From Neisseriaceae bacterium TC5R-5 (GTDB lineage: Bacteria; Pseudomonadota; Gammaproteobacteria; Burkholderiales; Chromobacteriaceae): 55,073 nucleotides of DNA. The stretch is taken from positions 1-55,073 of the forward strand of contig JACCFC020000023.1 in the NCBI GenBank assembly GCA_020830965.2, in the 5' to 3' direction. The notes below the pieces were generated by a model, which saw nothing but the letters and a program-made list of their open reading frames with translations, made no database searches and was not told the origin of the DNA. Position numbers and translations under genes: made by a program. Below, in pieces: positions 1 to 9,336 of the stretch; position 1 is the first letter of the stretch, and every line of letters begins with the position of its first letter.

Positions 1-2
1 AT

Positions 3-89
3 GGTCAAGTGGCAGAGCTGCAAGTGCGTGCTGCCATCTTGAACCGCTTCAGCATGCTGGGCCGTCCGTGCACGGTGGCTATGGCATAA
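3..89 (+). CDS. C-terminal fragment of an unidentified gene, cut by window edge
   Basis: An open frame runs in from the left edge and stops with TAA at 87-89, giving 28 residues ending LGRPCTVAMA. There is no start inside the window. I could not assign a family; the look (short basic tail, isolated at a contig edge) would suit a mobile-element protein, but that is a guess. The roughly 95 bases that follow, up to the end of the next gene, show no further gene. Confidence 0.3.
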   Translation, partial: GQVAELQVRAAILNRFSMLGRPCTVAMA

Positions 90-186
90 ACCTGTTTGGG
101 GAAAGGGGAAGCTCGCCCTACCTAAAATTTATGCAACAGAGCCGGTTTTTAGAAGTCTCCATTAGGGAAGGTTTTTTGAGCTTACC

Positions 187-1761
187 TCAGGGAGGGCTAA
201 CAGCATCTAGCTCTTCCTCATTATCCTGATCAGAAGTGATACCATAAACATTAGGTACTAAATATTTAACGCTACCACCGCTGCGTAACTGGCTGACTAT
301 TTTTTCTGCCTTGCTATACTCACTAATTCTTTGCAACATATAAGGAAAAAATGGATTAGAAGAAATACGCGATAAGGTATCCATATTCAAAATCAAAGCA
401 CCACGCTCCCCACGTGCCGTCAGCGTTCCCAAACTTACGCCAAACTCATCCTTGGTTTTAGGGTCAGGTTCAACCCCATATAAAGGATCATCCATCGGAA
501 AAGGCAAGGCGATATGGGATAGTGAAAAAATATTAGCCGGATAAGATAATGCCAATGGACGAATTACTTCCAACGTAGTGCCAGGTATAATAGAACGCTC
601 CACAACTGCATTATTATTATCAGACGAATTGGCAATAACGGTAATGCGATAATTCTGTGGAGGTCTAGGTAATAATCGGCTTAAGGCTCTGTTAGCATTA
701 GCGCGTAATAAAGGATTAAATTTTACAGAGCGATTCACATCAAACAACACTAGTTCGCTATTATTTTTAGGTAAATAAGCATATAAACGAGAAATAATAG
801 CAGAAGTGCTAACTGTATAATCCATTACCGATTGAAACGTTAAGATTGGTGGCACTTTCAATAAATCACCGCTGCGAGCCAAATATGCAATCTGCTCCTG
901 CAATGCTTCAGTTAAACGATGGGACTGTCGAGCACCATTCACTGGAAAAGAATTATATTTAAAAGGATTAAATTCGGGAACAATGCCTAGCCAAGCAGCC
1001 TTAGCAAATGCAGGCAACATAGCCGGCAGGCCAGCCAGCCCGGCAAACCGAGCAAAGCGAGTGACACCTATCATTGGTGAAATTAAAACCAATCGATCAG
1101 CCTGGCGTAATTGAGGGTTTTGCAGCGCATCCAACGAATATTTCATCGCTAATGCCCCGCCATTAGAAAATCCAACCAGATGCAAAGGCATATTCGCATC
1201 CAAATGACGTTGCGCCTCTCGCACTGCCAAACGAGTGGCGGCCATCCAATCCTCCCACTCGACCTTACTAAGTCCAGCTGGCACCGTGCCATGACCAGGC
1301 AAACGAATAGCAACGACAACAAAACCATGCGCTTGATAACTCTGTGCAATATGTCTCAAGCTATAAGGAGAGTCGGTTAAACCATGTAATAACACCACAG
1401 CACCAACTGTCTTACCCGTTGGCATTAACAGATAGGAACGATTCCAATCCTGTGAAAAATTTCCGGGATAAATTGGGCTACCTTTAAAATAACGATTACC
1501 CAAATTCTGCTCACTCGGATTGAGTTTTTCTGTCACTTGCGCACGTACTTGCTCAAAAATACCATTCTCAGCATTAATATATTGCTGCCAATTCATTTTA
1601 TCTAATTGTTCAGCAGTTAAATCATTAGGAACATATTTATGCCAAATTTGAAGTGGCGAACCATTTTGAGTAGCAAATATACGTGCAGTTAAAAAACCTA
1701 CCAATAAAGCAATAAGCAATAAGATGCTTATCTTAAAAATTCTAATTAACTTCCTTCTCAT
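187..1761 (-). CDS. membrane-anchored alpha/beta hydrolase
   Basis: A 524-residue protein. The N-terminus is a signal anchor: basic residues (MRRKLIR) then about 22 hydrophobic residues, so the body probably lies in the periplasm. An oxyanion-type HG motif (VVLLHGLTDS, near residue 126) and a nucleophile elbow GFSNGG (Ser about 199) mark the alpha/beta hydrolase fold, as in lysophospholipases and carboxylesterases; a late LSHIALPF could supply the catalytic His. The ATG at 1761 is chosen over the TTG at 1800 because GAGGTGG precedes it at normal spacing. It is the last gene of the arginine deiminase locus, 35 bases after the antiporter gene. The substrate is unknown and a role in arginine metabolism is not evident. 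Confidence 0.75.
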   Translation of the reverse strand: MRRKLIRIFKISILLLIALLVGFLTARIFATQNGSPLQIWHKYVPNDLTAEQLDKMNWQQYINAENGIFEQVRAQVTEKLNPSEQNLGNRYFKGSPIYPGNFSQDWNRSYLLMPTGKTVGAVVLLHGLTDSPYSLRHIAQSYQAHGFVVVAIRLPGHGTVPAGLSKVEWEDWMAATRLAVREAQRHLDANMPLHLVGFSNGGALAMKYSLDALQNPQLRQADRLVLISPMIGVTRFARFAGLAGLPAMLPAFAKAAWLGIVPEFNPFKYNSFPVNGARQSHRLTEALQEQIAYLARSGDLLKVPPILTFQSVMDYTVSTSAIISRLYAYLPKNNSELVLFDVNRSVKFNPLLRANANRALSRLLPRPPQNYRITVIANSSDNNNAVVERSIIPGTTLEVIRPLALSYPANIFSLSHIALPFPMDDPLYGVEPDPKTKDEFGVSLGTLTARGERGALILNMDTLSRISSNPFFPYMLQRISEYSKAEKIVSQLRSGGSVKYLVPNVYGITSDQDNEEELDAVSPP

Positions 1762-1796
1762 TACGCCCACCTCAAGTATATATTTAATTTTAGTTA

Positions 1797-3230
1797 TCAA
1801 ATACTAATATTCCCTAAAATTAAGCTATACAAACCACACATAGCCACAATAGAAACAATGGCAAATATAAACCACTCTGATTTAGAGAAAATTACTTGGC
1901 CCTGCTCTTTTCTCGCAATAAAAAACAATATGGTACCTATTACATAAATAATGGCTGACAGCAATAAGAATTTTGTGCCTCCAGCAGCAATCATTATTAG
2001 AGCATAAATACTAGCAACAGCACTTCGCAGCAAATCTACTTTCCGAGAATGTTCTTCTATCGATTGATACCCTTCCTTACTCCAGGCAAGCTTTGCTCCA
2101 TATGCAGCCACCAAAAAATAAGGCACTAAAGTCATTGCACTAGTCATTTTCAGGGCTAAAAGAAAAGCATATTCTGCAAAAGGACTAATAATAAGAAATG
2201 CCTGAATAACAATATTTGATACTAACAAAGCAGCAATAGGAGATTTATTATTATTTTCTTTGGCTAAAAAGGCTGGCATCGTTCCACTTTTAGCTGAAGA
2301 AAATAAAACCTCTGCCGCAAGTAAAGACCACGACAAATAATTACCGAGGATGGAAACAATTAAACCAATACTAATAAAAACTGCACCCCAAGGTCCAACG
2401 ATGGCAGCCAATACACCAGCCATTGATGGCGTGCGCAAAGCAGCCAATTCTGGTTTTAACATTATTCCATAAGATAGCATGGTAATTAATACTAACAAAC
2501 ATAGCACACCCAAAAAACCTAACACTGTTGCCACACCTACATCATGGCGATTTTTAGCATAGCGGGAGTAAACACTTGCCCCTTCAATACCGACAAACAC
2601 AAAAACGGTTATCAGCATAGTATTTCTAATTTGATCAAACAAAGAGCCAAAACTATAATCTGTAACGCCTAGAAAATTAATAGCAAAGATATCTGCTTTA
2701 AAACCAATAATCACAAAGGCAATAAAAATAAATATGGGTATTATTTTTGCAACTGTGGCTATTGTATTTAATGCTGCAGCCTCACTTACCCCTCGAGCAA
2801 TTAGAAAATGTACTCCCCACAACAATGCGGAAGCACCAATGAGAGCCGGGATAGTTGTACCATCACCAAAAACAGGAAAAAAAGCTCCTAATGTTGATTT
2901 TATTAAAAGCAAGCAAGCCACATCTGCCAAGCAACAACCTGCCCAGTAGCCTAGTGCTGACGAAAACCCTAAATAGTTACCAAATCCGGCTTTAGCATAA
3001 GCATAAATACCGTTATCTAAATCAGGTCTTCTACGTGACAAACTTTGAAATACAAAAGCCAGCATTAACATACCACCGCCAGCAATTACCCAAGCAATTA
3101 GTGCACCTAATCCACCTGTAGATCTGGCAAAGGCTGATGGCAGTGCAAAAATACCAGAGCCAATCATGGAGCCCATCACCAGTGCAATTAATGCTCTCAG
3201 CGAAAGCTTCTCTGTATCAGATATATTCAT
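1797..3230 (-). CDS. arcD: arginine/ornithine antiporter, APC family (second copy)
   Basis: A 477-residue inner-membrane protein with about 12 to 13 hydrophobic segments. The N-terminal helix carries the APC-superfamily GSMIGSGIF motif, followed by ALPSAFARSTGG. It closely parallels the antiporter encoded at 5595-7025, with the same length class and shared blocks such as GIEGASVYSRYAK and SYGIMLKP/RP, so it is a tandem paralogue. The family exchanges arginine for ornithine or related basic amino acids. The start at 3230 lies 4 bases after the stop of the upstream CDF-like gene; a GTG further upstream overlaps that gene and is less likely. Substrate specificity of the two copies may differ; the sequence does not settle this. 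Confidence 0.8.
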   Translation of the reverse strand: MNISDTEKLSLRALIALVMGSMIGSGIFALPSAFARSTGGLGALIAWVIAGGGMLMLAFVFQSLSRRRPDLDNGIYAYAKAGFGNYLGFSSALGYWAGCCLADVACLLLIKSTLGAFFPVFGDGTTIPALIGASALLWGVHFLIARGVSEAAALNTIATVAKIIPIFIFIAFVIIGFKADIFAINFLGVTDYSFGSLFDQIRNTMLITVFVFVGIEGASVYSRYAKNRHDVGVATVLGFLGVLCLLVLITMLSYGIMLKPELAALRTPSMAGVLAAIVGPWGAVFISIGLIVSILGNYLSWSLLAAEVLFSSAKSGTMPAFLAKENNNKSPIAALLVSNIVIQAFLIISPFAEYAFLLALKMTSAMTLVPYFLVAAYGAKLAWSKEGYQSIEEHSRKVDLLRSAVASIYALIMIAAGGTKFLLLSAIIYVIGTILFFIARKEQGQVIFSKSEWFIFAIVSIVAMCGLYSLILGNISI

Positions 3231-3234
3231 TATC

Positions 3235-4161
3235 TTATTCCCAACGTTTATCACCCGTTATGCAAACGGAAAACCATGTTGGATCATTTTTTAATCCTAA
3301 GGCTTGCCAAATACGTTCCCGCAAATAATCCTGCTCACTAATTTTTTGCAATTTAAAATCATCAGACACAACCATATTTATTTCTATAAAATAGGCTTTA
3401 CCTATTTTTACGCTATGCGCAGAATGACTAAAAACTCCATAGTCATTTTTTATTGCTTTCATTACGCTTTCAATACGTCCAACTATTTCTTCATCATCAT
3501 TTGTTATTCGCAAAACTTCTTTAGTATTATTTTTTAAAATAGCAAAAGGTATTGGCATGACCATAACAGCCATAACAATTACCATAGCCTGATCTGCATA
3601 CAATGCCCAAGTAGATTTCAATGGTTCATTAAGTAATGGTAAAACAGCAAAACCAATTAGAGTAATCGTGCTAAAACCAAACTCCATTAGCCAGCCTTTA
3701 GCATCGTTTAATATCAATTGAGATTTAGTTTTTTTGAAAATGGACATTTCATATAACCAAATCCCAAAACAAACCACGGCAGTAATGATGCCATACAACA
3801 TGACTCCTTCGGCATCAACAATATTTCCGCCAGATTTTATTCCCTTAATACCATTAATAAATGCATAAACACAAATACTCAATAATATTAAGGCATTAAT
3901 ACAATGAACTAATGGCTCCAAATGCCAATAACCATATTGAAATCTTTTATCAGCAGGTTGAGCAATTAACTTAGCAGCAATTAGACTTAAAGCAGAGCTC
4001 AGCAAACTAATAAAAGAAAAAATACCATTTAATATAATAAGTTCAGACTGAAGATAAACTCCATAGATGAGTGCTCCAACTGCTAAAAAAACAATACACA
4101 CCAAAGAAAGCAATAGCGCTTTTTGTTCAAGGTTATTATTTTTTTCTACAGCATCAATCAT
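3235..4161 (-). CDS. divergent cation diffusion facilitator-like membrane protein
   Basis: A 308-residue protein with about six membrane segments and a soluble C-terminal domain (from about residue 215), the CDF architecture. The block QYGYWHLEPL matches the CDF consensus between helices 2 and 3 (YGYxRxEPL). The usual metal ligands are changed: the helix 2 Asp pair appears as Asn (ILNGI) and Ser (ISLLS), and the helix 5 His/Asp site reads NDAKGWLMEF. That suggests a different substrate or loss of metal transport. The start ATG follows AGGAAA. It sits between arcA and the second antiporter and ends 4 bases before the latter, so the two are probably co-transcribed. Confidence 0.65.
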   Translation of the reverse strand: MIDAVEKNNNLEQKALLLSLVCIVFLAVGALIYGVYLQSELIILNGIFSFISLLSSALSLIAAKLIAQPADKRFQYGYWHLEPLVHCINALILLSICVYAFINGIKGIKSGGNIVDAEGVMLYGIITAVVCFGIWLYEMSIFKKTKSQLILNDAKGWLMEFGFSTITLIGFAVLPLLNEPLKSTWALYADQAMVIVMAVMVMPIPFAILKNNTKEVLRITNDDEEIVGRIESVMKAIKNDYGVFSHSAHSVKIGKAYFIEINMVVSDDFKLQKISEQDYLRERIWQALGLKNDPTWFSVCITGDKRWE

Positions 4162-4213
4162 TTGTTTTCCTGTTTTAAAAACTCAGCAACCATGATTGAT
4201 AAAACAATTAATT

Positions 4214-4245
4214 AGTCACCATAATCGATTACGATTATGGTGACT
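4214..4245. terminator. perfect hairpin after arcA
   Basis: A 14-base perfect inverted repeat (4214-4227 with 4232-4245, loop ATTA) lies in the 90-base gap between arcA and the CDF-like gene. On the plus strand an ATTTTATT run follows. On the minus strand, the direction of the genes, only AATTAATTG then TTTT follows, so it may be a partial terminator or mRNA-stability hairpin that lowers expression of the distal genes. Confidence 0.5.
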
Positions 4246-4251
4246 ATTTTA

Positions 4252-5517
4252 TTAAAAATCTACCGGGTCTCTAATTAATGGGCAGGTCATACAATGACCA
4301 CCACCACGACCACGACCCAATTCACTACCAACAATCGTAATCACCTCGATTCCTTCTTTTCTCAGTAAGGTATTCGTAAGCGTATTACGGTCATAAGCTA
4401 CAACGACACCAGGTGACATGGCCACCAGATTGGCACCGCTATCCCATTGGGTACGCTCACGGTTATAAGCATTACCCCCAGTTTCCACTACTCTTAATTT
4501 TTTCAAACCTAATGCTGAAGCGACAACATCTACAAAAGGCTTGGTTTCTTTTCTTAACTCAATACCTGGTGCTTTATCACTAGGCCAATAAGAGAAAGTC
4601 CCGACATGATTCATAATATCGGGATAAAGCAAACAAACATCACGATCAGCAAAAGTAAATACCGTATCTAAATGCATGGCTGCGCGTAATTTAGGCATCG
4701 CACATACGATGACGCGGCTGGCGGCACCTTGGGCAAACAAAGACGCGGCAACTTGGCTAATGGCTTGCCGGGAGGTTCGCTCACTCATCCCGATTAACAC
4801 GACTCCCTTGCCAATCGGCATCACATCCCCTCCTTCCAGAGTGGCTGAGCCATGGTGTTTAGTCGGATCGCCCCACCAAACTTTGACTTTATCCTCTCCA
4901 AAACTGGGGTGAAATTTATAAATAGCCGTGGTCAGGATAGTTTCTTCATGCCGTGCAGGCCAATACAAAGGATTGAGCGTGACGCCGCCATAAATCCAGC
5001 AAGTAGTATCTCGGGTATAAAGTGTGTTAGGTAGTGGCGGTAATAAATATTCAGTAATACCTGCCGCTTCTTTTACTAACTTTAATGCCTCACCACCATA
5101 AGATTCGGGCACTTCAAGAGTGGATAAACCCCCAATTAATGTTTCTGCTAACTGCCTTGAATCTAAACTATCCAGAAATGATCTGATTTCATTGACTAAA
5201 CCTACTCCAATTTCATCAGGTACAATTTGCTGATCGAGTATCCACTTACGTGCAGCGGAATTATCTAGTGTTTCTGCTAGCAGATTATGCATTTCTACCA
5301 CTTCAACACCACGCTCGCGCATTTTATTCATAAAATCAAAATGATCTCGCTTGGCATTTTCCACCCACATAACGTCATCAAATAATAAATCGTCGCAGTT
5401 TGTTGGCGTTAATCGACTATGTGCGATACCAGGTGCACAGACCATTACTTTACGCAAGGTTCCTACTTCTGAATGAACTCCATAGGGAACGGATTTATTG
5501 TTTGCAGGCTTGACCAT
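4252..5517 (-). CDS. arcA: arginine deiminase
   Basis: A 421-residue cytoplasmic enzyme that hydrolyses arginine to citrulline and ammonia (EC 3.5.3.6), normally the first step of the arginine deiminase pathway. The N-terminus ([19 protein letters not shown]), the internal [11 protein letters not shown]is block and the C-terminal [10 protein letters not shown] with the nucleophilic Cys are all present, and the length is normal for the family. The ATG at 5517 is preceded by AGGAG; the in-frame GTG two codons earlier overlaps that site. No ornithine carbamoyltransferase or carbamate kinase gene lies in the window, so citrulline must be exported, used elsewhere, or processed by genes encoded at another locus. 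Confidence 0.93.
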   Translation of the reverse strand: MVKPANNKSVPYGVHSEVGTLRKVMVCAPGIAHSRLTPTNCDDLLFDDVMWVENAKRDHFDFMNKMRERGVEVVEMHNLLAETLDNSAARKWILDQQIVPDEIGVGLVNEIRSFLDSLDSRQLAETLIGGLSTLEVPESYGGEALKLVKEAAGITEYLLPPLPNTLYTRDTTCWIYGGVTLNPLYWPARHEETILTTAIYKFHPSFGEDKVKVWWGDPTKHHGSATLEGGDVMPIGKGVVLIGMSERTSRQAISQVAASLFAQGAASRVIVCAMPKLRAAMHLDTVFTFADRDVCLLYPDIMNHVGTFSYWPSDKAPGIELRKETKPFVDVVASALGLKKLRVVETGGNAYNRERTQWDSGANLVAMSPGVVVAYDRNTLTNTLLRKEGIEVITIVGSELGRGRGGGHCMTCPLIRDPVDF

Positions 5518-5594
5518 AAACACTCCTGTACTTAAAGAGATTTACCAAACAGACTTCTTATTTAAAGCTCCAATCATTTTGTATGATTAAGACT

Positions 5595-7025
5595 TTAAAT
5601 TATCATTTTTCCAGAGGCTAGTGCGTAAACTGCGCCAAATGCTGTAATCACAACGATGCCAAATATTATCCGTTCTATCGGTGTAAATATTTCGGCATTT
5701 TGTTCACGACGCGCAAGATAGTAAAGAACCGACCCAGGAACATAAATCAGAGCTGAGAGCATCATATGCTTAGCGCCCCCCGCATACATCATTCCAAGTG
5801 CGTAAATAGTCGCAATGGCTGCAAAGCCTAGCTCTTTATTTCTATTTGCAGGATCATTCTCATAGCTTTCTTTTGTCCATGCTAATTTAAGCGCATAACC
5901 AGCTACTAATAAATAAGGGATTAAGGTTAAAGAGCTAGTTAATTCCAGCGCAATGGTGAAAGCATCACGAGAAAACATGGTAATGATCAAGAAAAACTGA
6001 ATAGTGATATTAGTTAACCATAAGGCAGCAGATGGCACTTTCTTATCATTTTCAGTCGAGAAAATCTTAGGCATGGTATTCGTTTTAGCAGAAGCCCATA
6101 ATACCTCAGCACAAAGTAAGGACCATGATAGATAAGCACCGAGTACCGATATGATTAGACCGATACTGATAAATTTAGCCCCCCAAGGCCCAACAATCGA
6201 TGAAAGCACTCCTGCCATTGATGGATTACGTAATGCACCCAAATCAGGGCGTAGCATAATGCCGTAGGAAAGCATAGTCACCATCATCATCAAACATAGT
6301 ACGCCAACAAATCCCATAATAGTGGCCAGGCCGACATGAGAGCGTTCTTTAGCATAACGTGAATAAACACTAGCTCCTTCAATACCAATAAAGACGAATA
6401 CCGTAATCAACATCGTATTACGTACTTGACCGAATAGGCTCTGCCAAGATGGCATTTCACCACCCCATATATTAAGGGCAAATACATCGGCTTTGAATCC
6501 AAAAATAATAACAATAAGAAATAGACCTATTGGCAATATTTTTGCAACGGTGGCAATCGTATTTAAAGTAGCAGCCTCTTTAACGCCACGTAATATTAAA
6601 ATATGAAAAGCCCAGAGTAAAACAGAGGCAACTAATATAGCTGGCAGAGTATTACCATCACCAAAGATAGGGAAAAAAGCTCCCAATGTAGATTTAATCA
6701 GCACCCAGTAGGAAACATTACCGACACAGCTGCCAATCCAGAAACCAAAAGCAGAGGCAAAGCCTAAATAATTACCAAATCCTGCTTTAGCATAAGAATA
6801 AATACCGGCATCCATATCTGGTTTACGTTGTGCCAAGCTTTGAAAAACGAAAGCGAGCATTAGCATACCGGTACCAGCAATAATCCAAGCTATTAGAGCG
6901 CCTAAAACCCCTGTGGCTCGCCCAAATGTTGATGGTAATGAAAAAATACCCGCCCCTATCATAGAACCAACAACTAATGAGGTAAGGGCTCCGAGCGAAA
7001 GCTTTTCTGTTGTCGAGGAGGTCAT
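5595..7025 (-). CDS. arcD: arginine/ornithine antiporter, APC family (first copy)
   Basis: A 476-residue polytopic membrane protein with GSMIGAGIFSLPSTFGRATG at the first helix and the family blocks GIEGASVYSRYAKE and MLSYGIMLRPDLG. It is expected to exchange external arginine for internal ornithine (or citrulline) for the deiminase encoded just downstream. The ATG at 7025 follows a GTG in frame; the ATG is taken as start. It is the first gene of the minus-strand arcD-arcA-CDF-arcD-hydrolase run. I looked for an FNR/ANR-type TTGAT-N4-ATCAA box in the region upstream and did not find a convincing one. Confidence 0.83.
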   Translation of the reverse strand: MTSSTTEKLSLGALTSLVVGSMIGAGIFSLPSTFGRATGVLGALIAWIIAGTGMLMLAFVFQSLAQRKPDMDAGIYSYAKAGFGNYLGFASAFGFWIGSCVGNVSYWVLIKSTLGAFFPIFGDGNTLPAILVASVLLWAFHILILRGVKEAATLNTIATVAKILPIGLFLIVIIFGFKADVFALNIWGGEMPSWQSLFGQVRNTMLITVFVFIGIEGASVYSRYAKERSHVGLATIMGFVGVLCLMMMVTMLSYGIMLRPDLGALRNPSMAGVLSSIVGPWGAKFISIGLIISVLGAYLSWSLLCAEVLWASAKTNTMPKIFSTENDKKVPSAALWLTNITIQFFLIITMFSRDAFTIALELTSSLTLIPYLLVAGYALKLAWTKESYENDPANRNKELGFAAIATIYALGMMYAGGAKHMMLSALIYVPGSVLYYLARREQNAEIFTPIERIIFGIVVITAFGAVYALASGKMII

Positions 7026-7636
7026 CACGTGCTCTTTATTTAAGAATAATGCTAACTTGTTTTTAGACGCCTCTAGCTATGAATGCCAAGTTTTCAGATG
7101 GAAATCTTTCAACTCGATGCTTTTTCAATCATTTTGGCAGGTGATCTTTCAGAGTTTTAGATGCATAGGCTTATGAATGTCAGCTCGTAGAGATATGGTT
7201 TTGTTGTTGACTATATGCGTTTTTACAAAAACTCATGTCTATGCAATTGGACAGCAAGAAACTGGCCGAAACGAGCAGCAGCCCAGGCATACAATGGGGA
7301 TGATCTTGAGAAAATCTGACAGCAGTGGTGTTAGCTATTTAAGGGCACCTCGAAAATTTATTATTTCGATACAAAAACATAAGCAATTGATTTTTATTTA
7401 AAAATCTTAACTTATGAGGTTTTCCGAGGTGCCATTGAGAATGGATTTGGTGCATCAGTCGTCATCAGATGCTTATCCAAGGTAGGCTGTAATAATGAAG
7501 CAGGCAGGCCTTACCAAGGCGATAGGGGTGAGGCGCCAGCCTCAGCTATAACTGGGCTCAATGCTAGCGCAATAGCAGCACAAACCGTTTGATGAGCCGT
7601 AACAGACGCAAAATTTTGATTGAAAATTGTCCCGAC
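7026..7636. other. long intergenic region between the arc locus and an ABC transporter
   Basis: About 610 bases without a supported gene. The right part holds the 90-base inverted-repeat element at 7344-7433. From 7434 to about 7600 an open frame of roughly 50 codons can be read on the plus strand, but it has no start codon, no ribosome site and no family I recognise. The promoter of the arc genes must lie in the left part; I cannot fix its position. Confidence 0.5.
7344..7433. mobile_element. 90-bp terminal inverted repeat element (MITE-like)
   Basis: The ends are GGCACCTCGAAAA at 7344-7356 and its near complement TTTTCCGAGGTGCC at 7420-7433. The interior is AT-rich and non-coding. A short element with DDE-transposon-like ends and no gene fits a non-autonomous element. 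No clear target duplication is visible. It could also be a terminator-like structure, but arms 60 bases apart argue against that. Confidence 0.5.
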
Positions 7637-9319
7637 TCAGCCACGGGGAATCGCTGCCAACAACTTACGGGTGTAGTCATGCTGTGGCTGCTGATAAATC
7701 AGATCGGCATCAGCCTGCTCCACTACCCTGCCCTGATGTAATACCAGCACTTGATCTGAAATATGCTTCACTACCGCTAGGTCATGCGAAATAAACAAAT
7801 ACGATAGCTGAAACTCATCCTGTAAATCCTGTAACAAATTCAATACTTGCGCCTGCACTGATACATCCAGCGCGGATACCGACTCATCACAAATCAACAC
7901 TTCGGGTTGCAAGGTAAGGCAACGCGCAATCGCAATACGCTGGCGCTGCCCGCCAGAAAACTCATGCGGATATTTGGCCAAGGCCCGTGTCGATATGCCC
8001 ACTTTATCTAGCAAACTGCGCGCCAGTTGCCGCCGCTCGACTGCATGCTGACCAATCGCGTGCAATAACATCGGTTCACACAAGATCTGCTCTACGCTAA
8101 AACGTGGGTTCAAGGAAGCATAAGGATTCTGAAAGATAATCTGGATACGTCGCTTATAAGGATAGAACTGCCGATGACTCATCGCCAGTAAATCGACGCC
8201 ATCAAATAGCACTCGTCCGGCATTTGCTCGGTGCAAACGCACTAAACTTAAACCGATTGTGCTTTTGCCTGAACCCGACTCACCAACAATACCCAGTGTT
8301 TTGCCACGAGCTAATTTAAATGACACATCCTGCACTACTGGAACACTGCGTTTGCCAAACCAGCCCTGACGCGAGTCAAACGACTTACACAACCCCTGCA
8401 CTTCCAGCACAATCGGGTCATCAGGCGCATAGCCACGCTGGCGTGCTGGCGGCTCCTGATACGTTCCCGGCTGTAGAAAATCCTCAATCACCGCCAGACG
8501 TTGCGGCCGGCTTGCCAGCCGTGGGCGACAACGCAGCAAAGCCTGGGTATAAACATCTTGCGGTGAGGTAAAAATGTGCTCCACCGCACCCTGTTCACGA
8601 ATTTCTCCATCTCGCATTACGATTACCTGGTCGGCAAATTCTTTGACTACGCCTAAATCATGGGTAATGAACAATACCGACATGCCACGCTTTTGTTGCA
8701 AATCGCGAAGCAACTGTAAAATCTGCTGCTGGATGGTGACATCCAGCGCGGTAGTGGGTTCATCGGCAATCAGCAACTTCGGCTCACAGGCAATAGCGAT
8801 GGCAATCATCACGCGCTGCTGCTGCCCTCCAGATAGCTGATGCGGATAACTATCCACTTTTTGTGCTGGATCCGGCAGGCCTACCTCGCCCAATAGAGCA
8901 ATGGCTCGCTGTCGAGCCCGATGCCTGCCTAAGCCGCCATGCAACATCAGCACTTCGATTATCTGCTCTCCCACACTGAATACCGGGTTGAGCGAGCTCA
9001 TCGGCTCCTGAAAAATCATCGCGATGTCTTTACCACGTAAAGCACGCATCTGATTAGGGGAAAAATCCAATAAATTACGGCCCTGGAACAGGATCTCGCT
9101 ATCACGAGCAATCACGCTGATTTGTGGCGGCAATAAGCGCATGATCGCCATAGCACTGACGGATTTACCGGAACCGGACTCGCCCACCAGCGCAACTGTC
9201 TGCTGAGTAGGAATATCAAAGCTCACGCCTTTAACAGCGACAAATTCGGCAGCCTGCTCCTGACGAAAACTAATGCGTAAATTGCGCACAGCCAGCAACG
9301 GCGCGGTCAAGTCATCCAT
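7637..9319 (-). CDS. peptide-type ABC transporter, fused double ATP-binding protein
   Basis: A 560-residue protein made of two ABC ATPase domains in one chain, the DppD-DppF/YejF arrangement. Domain 1 has Walker A GESGSGKS (about residue 50), signature LSGGQQQRV and Walker [13 protein letters not shown]. Domain 2 repeats these as [18 protein letters not shown] and [12 protein letters not shown]. It energises import of di- or oligopeptides or related compounds through the two permeases encoded just upstream. The ATG at 9319 is preceded by GAGGAGG, which rules out the longer frame overlapping the permease gene. It starts 17 bases after that permease ends. Confidence 0.88.
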   Translation of the reverse strand: MDDLTAPLLAVRNLRISFRQEQAAEFVAVKGVSFDIPTQQTVALVGESGSGKSVSAMAIMRLLPPQISVIARDSEILFQGRNLLDFSPNQMRALRGKDIAMIFQEPMSSLNPVFSVGEQIIEVLMLHGGLGRHRARQRAIALLGEVGLPDPAQKVDSYPHQLSGGQQQRVMIAIAIACEPKLLIADEPTTALDVTIQQQILQLLRDLQQKRGMSVLFITHDLGVVKEFADQVIVMRDGEIREQGAVEHIFTSPQDVYTQALLRCRPRLASRPQRLAVIEDFLQPGTYQEPPARQRGYAPDDPIVLEVQGLCKSFDSRQGWFGKRSVPVVQDVSFKLARGKTLGIVGESGSGKSTIGLSLVRLHRANAGRVLFDGVDLLAMSHRQFYPYKRRIQIIFQNPYASLNPRFSVEQILCEPMLLHAIGQHAVERRQLARSLLDKVGISTRALAKYPHEFSGGQRQRIAIARCLTLQPEVLICDESVSALDVSVQAQVLNLLQDLQDEFQLSYLFISHDLAVVKHISDQVLVLHQGRVVEQADADLIYQQPQHDYTRKLLAAIPRG

Positions 9320-9336
9320 GCGTATCCTCCTCAGGC

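Noticed and set aside
7026..7343. FNR/ANR or ArgR operator for the arc genes
   Set aside because: I looked for TTGAT-N4-ATCAA and for ARG-box pairs and found only partial half-sites.
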